Shown piece by piece: positions 32,044-39,917 of a stretch of DNA of 43,626 nt. Every line of letters starts with the position of its first letter. The stretch's first letter is position 1. The DNA is taken from assembly GCA_947453155.1 (NCBI GenBank), contig CANGFE010000016.1:1-43626 (forward strand). Direction: 5' to 3'. Position numbers and translations under genes: made by a program. A model generated the notes under the pieces. That model saw only the letters and a list, made by a program, of their open reading frames with translations. It did no database searches and had not been told where the DNA came from. This stretch comes from Beijerinckiaceae bacterium. Its GTDB lineage: Bacteria > Pseudomonadota > Alphaproteobacteria > Rhizobiales > Beijerinckiaceae.

Positions 32044-34326
32044 TCAGGGGCGCGCCAGAGCCGCCCAGACCCGGCAGGGTGTGAAGGGAATGTCGAGCTT
32101 TTCCACGCCGGCGGGGTGCAGGGCGTCGAGCACGGCATTGACCATGGTGGGCACCGCCCCGGTCGTGCCGGCTTCCCCCACGCCTTTGACCCCCAAAGGA
32201 TTATTGGGGGAGGGCACCGAATGATCGAAGAGGCGGAAGGCCACAAAATCGCCCGCGCGCGGCATGGCGTAATCCATGAAAGAGCCGGTGATCAATTGCC
32301 CGCTCTGGGTGTCATAGAGGCATTGCTCGGACAGCACCTGGCCAAGCCCCTGCACAATGCCGCCGTGCACCTGACCTTCGATCAGTGTGTGATTGATCGC
32401 GACCCCGCAATCATCCACCGCGACATAATCGAGAAGCGCAATCTCGCCTGTCTCAGGATCGACCTCGACTTCGGCCACATGCGCGCCGCCGGGGAAGGTG
32501 ACGTGGATTTTCATCTCGCCTTGTGCGTCGAGTGCTCCGGGATTCTCGCGCGCCAGATCGTAAAGTGCGACGGAGAGATCTGTGCCACGCACCGCATAGC
32601 GGCCCTCAACGAATTCGAGATCATCTGCATTGGCTTCCAGATGTTTGGCCGCCAGATCGCGACCCTTACGCACCACGTCTTGCGCCGCCTGGAACAGAGC
32701 TGAGCCTTGCAGCATGGTGGAGCGTGATCCAATCGTGCCGTCGCCAGACAGCATTGGGCCTTCGGGATCACTGGAGCGATTTTCAATCGTCAGCGGATTG
32801 GTGCCGAAAATCTTGGCGACAATTTCCGGATAGGTGGTTTCATGTCCCTGTCCGCTCGGGCCCGAGGTGGAATAGAGAATAGGATTGCCGCTGTCGCCGA
32901 ATTTGATCGCGCCTTGTTCGGCCGATGAACGCCCTGCGCCCGAAGGCTCGACGAACATGGACAAAGCAATGCCGCGCAATTTGCCGCGCTTGGCAGATTC
33001 CGCGCGGCGCGTTTCGAAATCACTCCAGCGGGATTCTTTGGCCGCTATGTCGAGCAGCCCCATCGGATCGCCAGAATCATAAACAGAGCCAAGCGGCGTG
33101 GTGAAAGGAAAAGCGTCTTTGGTCAGCAGATTTTGACGACGCAAAGCAATGCGGTCGCGGCCTGTGTCGCGCGCAGCCTGATCGACAAGGCGCTCCAGCA
33201 AATAAGACACATTGGGACGGCCCGCACCACGATAGGCCGTGGTGGGCGTCGTATTGGTGAGCACAATCTGATGGCGCCCGTAAATATGCGGGATTCTATA
33301 GAGCCCCGCCACATGTGAACGCGGCGGCATGGTGTTGATGAGCGGGCCTGCTTGCGAAAGATAGCTGCCGCCATGCACCAGCCATTTCACGCGGATGGCG
33401 ACAAACTTCCCATCCTTGTCGAGCCCCAATTCGCCAAAGAGTTTTCCAGCGCGTGCATGGTGGTCGGAAACAAAAGTTTCTGCGCGCGTGCCCGGCCATT
33501 TCACCGGACGCTTGATTTTTTGCGACGCCAGCATGAGCGCGCAATATTCGGCATAGCCTTCGGTGCGCACACCAAAGCCGCCCCCGACATCTTGCGCGTG
33601 AACAATGATCTTCTCAGCCGCAACGCCCGTGCCCGAGGCCAGACTGTCGCGCATCAAAGTCATGCCTTGGGTCGGTACATACAGATGAAAGCGCTCTGTC
33701 TCGGAATCAAAAGAAACGATGGCTGATTTTGGCTCCATCGGATTGCCGATGAGGCGCGGCAAATCCAAGGCAACGCGTGTCACATGAGCGCAGGCAGCCA
33801 GAGCCGCTTGCGTTTCGTCTTCTTGGCCATAGTCGAAATCAAAAGCGAGATTGGTGCCCAGATCCGGATAGAGCAGCGTGGCGTTAGGCAGCAATGCGCT
33901 ATCCAGATCGATCACGGCCGGTAGATCGCGATAATCAACGACGATCGCCTCAAGAGCGGCTTGCGCTTGTGCATGGGTTTGCGCCACCACCAGCGCGACC
34001 TCTTGGCCGACATAGCGCACACGATCTTCGGCGAGGACTTGGCGACGCGGATTTTTGATCATCTGCCCGCCGCGTCCCGGATAGGCCGCGAGCTGGAAGG
34101 GCGAACCAAAGCCTGCCGCTTTCGTGTCGGCTCCTGTCAAAACAGCGAGCACACCGGGTAAAGCGAGAGCTTGGCTGATATCAATGGAGAGAATTTCCGC
34201 ATGCGCACGGTCAGAGCGCAGGAAAAGCCCGATGGTTTCGTTGGGGAGGCTGCGATCGGCTGCATAGAGGCCCTTGCCGGTGAGCAGGCGCGCATCTTCG
34301 CGCCGTCCCTTAAATCCGCTGCCCAT
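32044..34326 (-). CDS. molybdenum-hydroxylase large subunit (xanthine dehydrogenase family), copy 2
   Basis: This 760-residue paralogue of the gene at 23399 begins MGSGFKGRREDARLLTGKGL. It has VGGGFGVRTEGYAEY (cofactor loop), TTAYRGAGRPNVSYLLERLV, and the C-terminal GVKGVGEAGTTGAVPTMVNA with catalytic Glu718. Like copy 1 it lacks the CO-dehydrogenase AYRCSFR loop, and no iron-sulfur or FAD subunit gene is next to it. It is cytoplasmic and needs molybdopterin cofactor. It heads the minus-strand transport operon, with GGGAGAGTTTCG before the ATG. It is divergent from the hybrid sensor kinase gene. Confidence 0.9.
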   Translation of the reverse strand: MGSGFKGRREDARLLTGKGLYAADRSLPNETIGLFLRSDRAHAEILSIDISQALALPGVLAVLTGADTKAAGFGSPFQLAAYPGRGGQMIKNPRRQVLAEDRVRYVGQEVALVVAQTHAQAQAALEAIVVDYRDLPAVIDLDSALLPNATLLYPDLGTNLAFDFDYGQEDETQAALAACAHVTRVALDLPRLIGNPMEPKSAIVSFDSETERFHLYVPTQGMTLMRDSLASGTGVAAEKIIVHAQDVGGGFGVRTEGYAEYCALMLASQKIKRPVKWPGTRAETFVSDHHARAGKLFGELGLDKDGKFVAIRVKWLVHGGSYLSQAGPLINTMPPRSHVAGLYRIPHIYGRHQIVLTNTTPTTAYRGAGRPNVSYLLERLVDQAARDTGRDRIALRRQNLLTKDAFPFTTPLGSVYDSGDPMGLLDIAAKESRWSDFETRRAESAKRGKLRGIALSMFVEPSGAGRSSAEQGAIKFGDSGNPILYSTSGPSGQGHETTYPEIVAKIFGTNPLTIENRSSDPEGPMLSGDGTIGSRSTMLQGSALFQAAQDVVRKGRDLAAKHLEANADDLEFVEGRYAVRGTDLSVALYDLARENPGALDAQGEMKIHVTFPGGAHVAEVEVDPETGEIALLDYVAVDDCGVAINHTLIEGQVHGGIVQGLGQVLSEQCLYDTQSGQLITGSFMDYAMPRAGDFVAFRLFDHSVPSPNNPLGVKGVGEAGTTGAVPTMVNAVLDALHPAGVEKLDIPFTPCRVWAALARP

Positions 34327-34454
34327 CGAAACTCTCCCGTAAGGTGATCCGTCTTTGTACTTGAATTTTGGGGTGTAGGTGGGCTTTCTTCAAGTCAGGC
34401 TTGTGCTCGTTTCGGACCGTCCCCAACAAAGCAGGGAACGTGTGGGTTGTTTTG

Positions 34455-36614
34455 ATGAGGCCATCATCAGGGTCCATCGGGTGCGCTGGCTGGGGAGGTT
34501 GTGTGTTTCTGCGGTCATCCATCACTTTGCATCGCGCGCTTGTGGCGGCGGCGATCATCATTCCGGCTGTGACCTTTATGGCGGCGGCCTTGGAAAATCG
34601 TCGCGCTGTTTTGCGCGAAGGTGAAAATTCGGTCCTGCGCACCGCTGCCATTTTGGATGAACATGCGCGCAAAGTTTTCGACACGGTCGATTTGTTGCTG
34701 GGCCGGGTTGATGATCATCTGCATCACATGCTGGGGAATGATCTCGCCCAAAAAGCTGGCAGTGATTTTTTGCGCGCCATCAAAGCGCCTTTGCCACAAG
34801 CGGTGTCGGTCTGGGTCTCAGACCACACGGGCAAGATTTTGGCGGGCAGTCAGGATTGGGACCCCAATGTCTTGATTTCTGATCGATCATTTTTTGCCGT
34901 TCACGTGAAGGGCAGTCGGCGTACCGAAATCAGCGAGGCTTTTGTCGGGCGCGCCACCAATGTGGCGTCTGTCGCTGTAAGCCGCGCGCGCGTTGATAAG
35001 AGTGGCGCTTTTGATGGCATTATCCATGTGTCTGTCAGCCCCGATTATTTTGCCGGTGTCTTTCGTGAAGCAGCGCCCGAAGGCAATCATCTGGCGATGT
35101 TGATGCGGACGGATGGATCCGCATTGGCGCTTGATCCGCCACGCCGTCCTTTCCCCAAATTTGCACCAGACGAAGCCTTGATGCGCCAGATCGCATCAGC
35201 GCCCGAGGGTGGCATATTTCGCGGGCCATCGCCCATTGATGGTGTGAATGGTTTTTACGCTTACAGACGCGTGGCGCCTTACGATCTTTATGTTGTCTTC
35301 GGCCAGTCGCATGAAGCACTGGCGATGCGCTGGTTTGCCAGTCTGCGTCTTTATGGCGCTGTGGCGGCTTCGGCTTCGATCTTTCTGCTTGTTCTGTCTC
35401 TCTTGGCTTTGCGACGCGTGCAAGCCGAGCAGGAGGCTCTGCGGCTTTTGAGCATTCAAAGTGAACAGCGCTTGGCCGCCGAACAGCGTTTATTCCAATC
35501 GCAGAAGCTTGAGAGCATCGGCCAGCTCACGGGCGGCATTGCGCATGACTTCAATAATCTGCTCTCTGTTGTGCTTGGCAACCTCAGTCTTTTGGGGAAA
35601 TTCGTGCGCGGCAATGAGCGGGCTGAGCGTTTGCTTGAGCGCGCCGTGCAGGGCGCGGAACGCGGCGCGACTTTGACGCAGCGCCTGCTCGCTTTCGCGC
35701 GCCGTCAAGAATTGGCGCCACAAGTGGTAGATGTCGCGCGATTGGTGCGCGGCGTGATGGATCTTTTGCGCTCGACCTTGGGGGGCGATGTTGAAATTGT
35801 CGCTGATCTCGACGGCGACGTCCCGCCCGCTTTGATTGACCCCAACCAGCTCGAATTGGCCATTCTCAATCTCGCCGTCAATGCGCGCGATGCGATGGCA
35901 CAAGGTGGGCGCATCATCATTCTGTTGCGCGCGGCTGATCTTGCCGACAGCAATGATCTGGCTTTGCCTGCGGGGCAATATGTGTGCCTGTCCATGACCG
36001 ATAATGGCACGGGTATGGATGCGCAGACTTTGGCGCGCGCGAGCGAGCCTTTCTTCACCACCAAAGATGTGGGCAAAGGCACGGGCCTTGGATTGTCCAT
36101 GGTGCATGGCTTGACCATTCAATCGGGCGGCGCCTTTCGTCTGGAGAGTGAACAAGGGCAGGGCACACGCGCAGAAATTTGGCTGCCACGTGCGCAAAAT
36201 GTGGGGGCTGTTGCTGCGCGCGCATCGCAGCCTGCGCCGGGCGCGCGCCGTGGCGCACGTCTTCTGGTTGTCGATGATGATGAATTGGTGCGCCATTCAA
36301 CGGCCGATCTGTTGACCGACCACGGCTGTATTGTGGTGCAGGCGGCGTCTGCTGCTGATGCTTTGGGTCTTCTTGAGACCAGTGATTTTGATCTTTTGGT
36401 CACGGACCTGGTCATGCCGGGCATGAGTGGCGTCGATCTCTTGCGCCATGTGGCGCGTTTGCGCCCGCAATTGCCGGCCCTTGTCGTGACGGGCCATTCG
36501 CAAGAGGCGGGCGACGTGCCAGCCCATGTGCCGCGCCTGTCAAAACCCTTTAGCGAGAGCGAATTGGCCCAAGCCGTGGCGAGACTCTTGTCTGTGGAGC
36601 CAATCCGGTCTTGA
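34455..36614 (+). CDS. hybrid sensor histidine kinase with periplasmic Cache-like domain and receiver
   Basis: From ATG 34455 this is about 719 residues. A transmembrane helix (about 27-46, ALVAAAIIIPAVTFMAAALE) precedes a periplasmic dCache-like region of about 240 residues, then a second helix (about 300-320, AVAASASIFLLVLSLLALRR). A dimerisation/phosphoacceptor domain follows with GGIAHDFNNLLSVVLGNLSL (His364), then an ATPase with NAVNARDAM-like N-box, DNGTGM and GKGTGLGLSMV. It ends in a receiver (LLVVDDDELVRHS, phosphoacceptor Asp651 in VTDLVMPGMSG). No DNA-binding regulator is adjacent, so phosphate must pass to a partner elsewhere. The longest frame starts at TTG 34368; the start is uncertain. 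It is divergent from Mo-hydroxylase copy 2. Confidence 0.9.
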   Translation: MRPSSGSIGCAGWGGCVFLRSSITLHRALVAAAIIIPAVTFMAAALENRRAVLREGENSVLRTAAILDEHARKVFDTVDLLLGRVDDHLHHMLGNDLAQKAGSDFLRAIKAPLPQAVSVWVSDHTGKILAGSQDWDPNVLISDRSFFAVHVKGSRRTEISEAFVGRATNVASVAVSRARVDKSGAFDGIIHVSVSPDYFAGVFREAAPEGNHLAMLMRTDGSALALDPPRRPFPKFAPDEALMRQIASAPEGGIFRGPSPIDGVNGFYAYRRVAPYDLYVVFGQSHEALAMRWFASLRLYGAVAASASIFLLVLSLLALRRVQAEQEALRLLSIQSEQRLAAEQRLFQSQKLESIGQLTGGIAHDFNNLLSVVLGNLSLLGKFVRGNERAERLLERAVQGAERGATLTQRLLAFARRQELAPQVVDVARLVRGVMDLLRSTLGGDVEIVADLDGDVPPALIDPNQLELAILNLAVNARDAMAQGGRIIILLRAADLADSNDLALPAGQYVCLSMTDNGTGMDAQTLARASEPFFTTKDVGKGTGLGLSMVHGLTIQSGGAFRLESEQGQGTRAEIWLPRAQNVGAVAARASQPAPGARRGARLLVVDDDELVRHSTADLLTDHGCIVVQAASAADALGLLETSDFDLLVTDLVMPGMSGVDLLRHVARLRPQLPALVVTGHSQEAGDVPAHVPRLSKPFSESELAQAVARLLSVEPIRS

Positions 36615-36618
36615 AGCA

Positions 36619-36647
36619 CTGCGGCGCATTAGTTAGAAGCGCCGCAG
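36619..36647 (+). terminator. possible terminator after the sensor kinase
   Basis: A 9-bp stem CTGCGGCGC / GCGCCGCAG with an 11-nt loop follows the kinase stop by 4 nt; the tail GCTTTAACCC is only weakly T-rich. Confidence 0.45.
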
Positions 36648-36671
36648 GCTTTAACCCTGGACCCGCCCGGC

Positions 36672-38567
36672 ATGTCGCATCAAAATCCTGCCGCCTATCG
36701 TCCGGACATTGACGGGCTTCGCGCGCTTTCCATCATTCTGGTCGTCATGTTCCATCTGCGCGTTGGTTTTACGCGCGGAGGCTATATTGGTGTCGATGTC
36801 TTCTTCGTTATTTCGGGCTTTTTGATCACCGGCCTGATTGCCAAGGAAGCGCAAACATCTGGGTTCAGTTTTGCGCGCTTTTACGAGCGGCGCATTCGCC
36901 GTCTCTTCCCGGCTTTGTTTGCAGCTTTTCTCGCGACGACCTTTGTCTCGTGGTGGATTCTCTTTCCTGTCGAACTGGAATCCTATGGTCGGCAATTGGC
37001 TTCGGCCATTGGTTTTGCCGCTAATCTTTTCTTCTACGCTGGCGCTGGTTATTTCGCCGATGATTCCGCGATGCAGCCTTTGCATCACACGTGGTCGCTG
37101 GCGGTTGAAGAGCAATTCTATCTTTTCTTCCCCGTGCTTCTCTTGCCACTCTTGCGTCTGCGCGGGCGCACACTTGTGAGCGTTCTTTGGTTTCTGGCCA
37201 TCCTGTCCTTTGGTCTCAGCGTCTATTGGATGCGTCAAGACAATCAGGAAGCAGCTTTCTATCTTCTGCCGGCGCGCGCTTGGGAACTTTTGCTTGGCGC
37301 CTTGGTCGCTTTGAACGGCGTGCCCGCACTTCCCAATCGTCATTGGCGCAATGGTGTGTCGGTGCTGGGCGTGGTTGCCATTATCGCTGCAGCAGGCGCT
37401 TTCAATAAGAACGTGGCTTTTCCCGGCTGGAGCGCGCTTGTGCCTTGCTTTGCGGCGGCACTGATCATTCATACGGGGCGCGAGCGGGACACATGGGTTT
37501 ACCGCGCTTTTTCCATGCGAGGAATTGTGCTGATCGGTTTGGCATCTTATTCCATCTATGTCTGGCATCAGCCGATCATCGTATTGTGGAAGTCGCGCTT
37601 CGATATTTATCTGTCCGTGTCGGATCGTTTGATTTTGGGCGCTTTGTCGCTGGCCATTGGCTTTGCCTCATGGCGTTTCATTGAACGCCCCTTCCGATAT
37701 GGCACGCTGTTGCCCACGCGCCGCGCTGCTTTTTGGGGCGCGGGAGCTGCGATGGCCAGTGGTCTGGCCATCGCTGGTGTGCTTGTGGCAGCACAGGGTT
37801 TTGAAAGCCGCTTTCCCGAAGAGGCTCGCCGTCTGGCAACTTGGAAATATGTCGGGCCTGAGACTGATTTTTCCAAAGCGCGTTGCTTCATTGGTCGCGC
37901 GCAAGCCGCTTATCCGCGCGTTGATGATCTGTGCGTGGAGATTAAACCGGGCAAGAAAAACTTTTTGCTTATTGGTGACAGTCATGCGGGCCATTGGATT
38001 ACGGCTTGGCGAGAAGCGTCTCCTGATCAGGCCAATTTGATGCTGGCCTCTGCCTCTGGATGCAAACCTATTCTGCATGATCCAGCCGGCGCACCGCGCT
38101 GTCGCGCGGTGATGGAATGGGCGTTCCGCGAGTTTCTGCCCAAGAACCGGCTTGATGGCATCATCATCTCGGCCAATTGGGTCATGTCGGATGTAGCGCG
38201 CGTGCCCGAGACTGTGCGTTTTCTGAAACAATATGCCGACAAGATCTATGTTGCTGGTCCTGTGCCGATCTATTTCGATACGGTGCCGCGTCTCTTGCTG
38301 CGCTCACTCTTGTTCAAAGATGAGGGGCTGATTGATCGACGCCGCGATCCGGCCCGTTTCCCGCTCGACAAAGCTTTGGCGGAAGCTCTGCGCAATGAGC
38401 CCGTGACCTATCTGTCGATGATCGACACTTTGTGTGAAGAGCGCTCATGCCTCGTGCGCACGCCAGACGGCGAGCCGATGCATTTTGATTATGGGCATGT
38501 CACCCATAAGGGCGGTCTCGAAGTCGCGCGTCGTTTGCGTTTGCGCAACGCTTTCCCGCTCGACTGA
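36672..38567 (+). CDS. AT3-SGNH fused membrane O-acyltransferase (OafA-like)
   Basis: This 631-residue protein has an N-terminal acyltransferase-3 membrane domain of about ten helices: R10-PDIDGLRALSIILVVMFH with the conserved His28, then GYIGVDVFFVISGFLITGLI and HHTWSLAVEEQFYLFFP. A C-terminal SGNH hydrolase-like domain follows (LLIGDSHAGHW with Ser437; FDYGHVTHKGG with Asp606/His609). Such proteins pass acyl groups across the inner membrane to O-antigen, peptidoglycan or other glycans in the periplasm. The acceptor is unknown. No ribosome site stands out before ATG 36672. It is codirectional with the sensor kinase but has a hairpin between them. Confidence 0.92.
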   Translation: MSHQNPAAYRPDIDGLRALSIILVVMFHLRVGFTRGGYIGVDVFFVISGFLITGLIAKEAQTSGFSFARFYERRIRRLFPALFAAFLATTFVSWWILFPVELESYGRQLASAIGFAANLFFYAGAGYFADDSAMQPLHHTWSLAVEEQFYLFFPVLLLPLLRLRGRTLVSVLWFLAILSFGLSVYWMRQDNQEAAFYLLPARAWELLLGALVALNGVPALPNRHWRNGVSVLGVVAIIAAAGAFNKNVAFPGWSALVPCFAAALIIHTGRERDTWVYRAFSMRGIVLIGLASYSIYVWHQPIIVLWKSRFDIYLSVSDRLILGALSLAIGFASWRFIERPFRYGTLLPTRRAAFWGAGAAMASGLAIAGVLVAAQGFESRFPEEARRLATWKYVGPETDFSKARCFIGRAQAAYPRVDDLCVEIKPGKKNFLLIGDSHAGHWITAWREASPDQANLMLASASGCKPILHDPAGAPRCRAVMEWAFREFLPKNRLDGIIISANWVMSDVARVPETVRFLKQYADKIYVAGPVPIYFDTVPRLLLRSLLFKDEGLIDRRRDPARFPLDKALAEALRNEPVTYLSMIDTLCEERSCLVRTPDGEPMHFDYGHVTHKGGLEVARRLRLRNAFPLD

Positions 38568-38578
38568 GACGCGTTGGC

Positions 38579-38794
38579 CTATCGCATATGTTCGCTGGCG
38601 AGCTCGACGAATTCGCTCGCGCGTTCACCCCAGACCGTGACGCCTGAGCCGAAGCGCACATCGACGCGCTCGGGCAGGCCCGGCTGCGGGGCGCGGTAGC
38701 GCGCCAAAACCCATCCAGATAAATCTTCCCCGACGCGCCAATTGGCTTGCGCCTTGGAGCCGGGTTTAAATTTCACGCGGGCTCCTCGATCCAT
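38579..38794 (-). CDS. small uncharacterised basic protein
   Basis: This protein of 71 residues from ATG 38794, with GGGAG 7 nt upstream, starts MDRGARVKFKPGSKAQANWR and contains GWVLARYRAPQPGLPERVDV and FGSGVTVWGERASEFVELA, which reads like a small beta-barrel of SH3-like type. There is no signal or membrane segment. I do not recognise the family. It converges on the acyltransferase gene, with 11 nt between the stops. The longer frame to 38833 is not needed. Confidence 0.6.
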   Translation of the reverse strand: MDRGARVKFKPGSKAQANWRVGEDLSGWVLARYRAPQPGLPERVDVRFGSGVTVWGERASEFVELASEHMR

Positions 38795-38904
38795 GGCTGA
38801 TCTCCCGAAAAGATGACGCGAAATGCAGAGCAAGGTTAGCCATGCAACCTCGCGGGAGTCGTGCCTGAAGGGGCGTCTTTCGCCTCAAATTGGCGCCGTT
38901 CTGC

Positions 38905-39285
38905 TCAATTTTCGAGCGGGGTCAGATGTCGCATGGTGCGCCACATCCAATGACCCAAGATGAGGCCAATCCAAGCCCCCGCACTCGACCAGACGAAGCC
39001 TGCAACTTCGCCTGTGCGACCGGGAATCCAGAGCTGGGCTATTTCTACCGCGCCGCTGAGCCAACACAGGCCCACAGCAGCCATAAGCACGGACATGCGA
39101 CCACGGGCACCCGGCGGAAAGATAGCGCCTGTCATGGCATAGGCGAAGAAATGCTCAAGGTGGCCGGATGCGCCTGTGTGGGGTCGCATCGTGCCGGGCA
39201 CCAGCGAGAGATAGAGGATCAGCATCACGCAGAGCCAGAAGGCGGGCGGCGACAGGCGTGCGATGAGATCAGTCAATGGTTTCAT
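38905..39285 (-). CDS. VanZ-like small membrane protein
   Basis: This protein of 126 residues from ATG 39285 has three to four hydrophobic helices: SPPAFWLCVMLILYLSLVPG, GHLEHFFAYAMTGAIF, RMSVLMAAVGLCWLSGAVEI and AGAWIGLILGHWMW. The order (LSLVPG, then an H-x-x-x-F-x-A-Y motif, then E-I-A-Q-L-W-I-P-G-R) is that of VanZ-like proteins. These are named after the teicoplanin-resistance accessory protein but mostly have unknown roles, so no resistance should be inferred. The longer frame to 39495 adds a non-hydrophobic, unlikely N-terminus. Confidence 0.75.
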   Translation of the reverse strand: MKPLTDLIARLSPPAFWLCVMLILYLSLVPGTMRPHTGASGHLEHFFAYAMTGAIFPPGARGRMSVLMAAVGLCWLSGAVEIAQLWIPGRTGEVAGFVWSSAGAWIGLILGHWMWRTMRHLTPLEN

Positions 39286-39523
39286 GTGACTTGTGATGGC
39301 GCGAGACGCGCGCGGCGGCAAGGGCCTCTGCCGCCAGCACATTGCGCTTGGTCTTTTTTCAAGGACCGTGGCGGCAGAGCCCATCACGGCCCGCCGAGAG
39401 TTACGACACCATATTTCATGGATTCGGTCGCGCCAGCTTTCACGCACAGATCTGATATCCACATGGAAAGTGGAACAGTTTTGACGCGGCCTCATTGAAA
39501 GCCTTCATCCCAAGGAGGACCTG

Positions 39524-39679
39524 ATGTCAGACAATCTCGGATTTCTGCTGTTCTTATGGATCGTGGGCGCGCCGGCGATAGGCTTGGTGATCGACGCCTA
39601 TGTCTATGGCTCACACCGCCGCCCAAGTCGGCGTGAACAAGCTGACAGCACGCCGTCCATGCGCTCGCCAACGGCTTGA
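39524..39679 (+). CDS. 51-residue single-pass membrane small protein
   Basis: A short frame reads MSDNLGFLLFLWIVGAPAIG, then LVIDAYVYGSHRRPSRREQA and a polar tail. One hydrophobic helix (about residues 5-25) is followed by a positively charged end, consistent with a C-in inner-membrane small protein. The ribosome site AAGGAGG (39512-39518) sits 5 nt before the ATG, the best in this part of the window, which is the main reason for the call. The function is unknown. It lies just before the tRNA-Thr gene, on the opposite strand. Confidence 0.6.
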   Translation: MSDNLGFLLFLWIVGAPAIGLVIDAYVYGSHRRPSRREQADSTPSMRSPTA

Positions 39680-39718
39680 GTGCCTCTGGCCAAAATGGGG
39701 GAGGAGAGAAGTGAGGGG

Positions 39719-39793
39719 TGGTGCCGGATGAGGGGATTGAACCCCCGACCTTCGGTTTACAAAACCGCTGCTCTACCGCTGAGCTAATCCGGC
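39719..39793 (-). tRNA. tRNA-Thr (anticodon UGU)
   Basis: On the minus strand the 75-nt gene runs GCCGGAT (acceptor), GCTC-AGCGGTA-GAGC (D arm), anticodon loop TTTGTAA with TGT, the T arm GGGGGTTCAATCCCC, then ATCCGGC, A and an encoded CCA. The outermost anticodon-stem pair is a G-A mismatch; everything else pairs well. Confidence 0.95.
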
Positions 39794-39815
39794 GACGGGC
39801 GAACCCGCGGGGCAT

Positions 39816-39844
39816 TGGCTACCAGCACAAGGCCGGGCTTGCAA
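39816..39844 (-). promoter_or_regulatory. possible promoter of tRNA-Thr
   Basis: On the minus strand TTGCAA (39844-39839), a 17-nt spacer and TAGCCA (39821-39816) lie about 23 nt ahead of the mature tRNA end. The match to a sigma-70 promoter is moderate. Confidence 0.3.
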
Positions 39845-39870
39845 TAATCTTATGCGCTCTCAACAAAAAA

Positions 39871-39890
39871 GGCCCCGCAAAAGCGGGGCC
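39871..39890 (-). terminator. intrinsic terminator of the MHS transporter gene
   Basis: The stem GGCCCCGC / GCGGGGCC with a 4-nt loop is followed on the minus strand by TTTTTTGTTG, 28 nt past the transporter stop. Confidence 0.88.
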
Positions 39891-39917
39891 TTTCTCGTCG
39901 GTTTGGGCTTTCGCGGC

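Noticed and set aside
31924-32703. Plus-strand frame across the binding-protein start and Mo-hydroxylase end
   Set aside because: It overlaps two confident genes and a hairpin; the translation is low-complexity and unlike any known family.
36651-37568. Minus-strand frame opposite the acyltransferase
   Set aside because: It is a shadow of a gene with clear AT3 motifs; Lys/Gln/Arg-rich with no domain.
38905-39285. VanZ-like gene as an antibiotic-resistance determinant
   Set aside because: No vanA/H/X-type genes are near, and VanZ-like membrane proteins are widespread without any resistance role.
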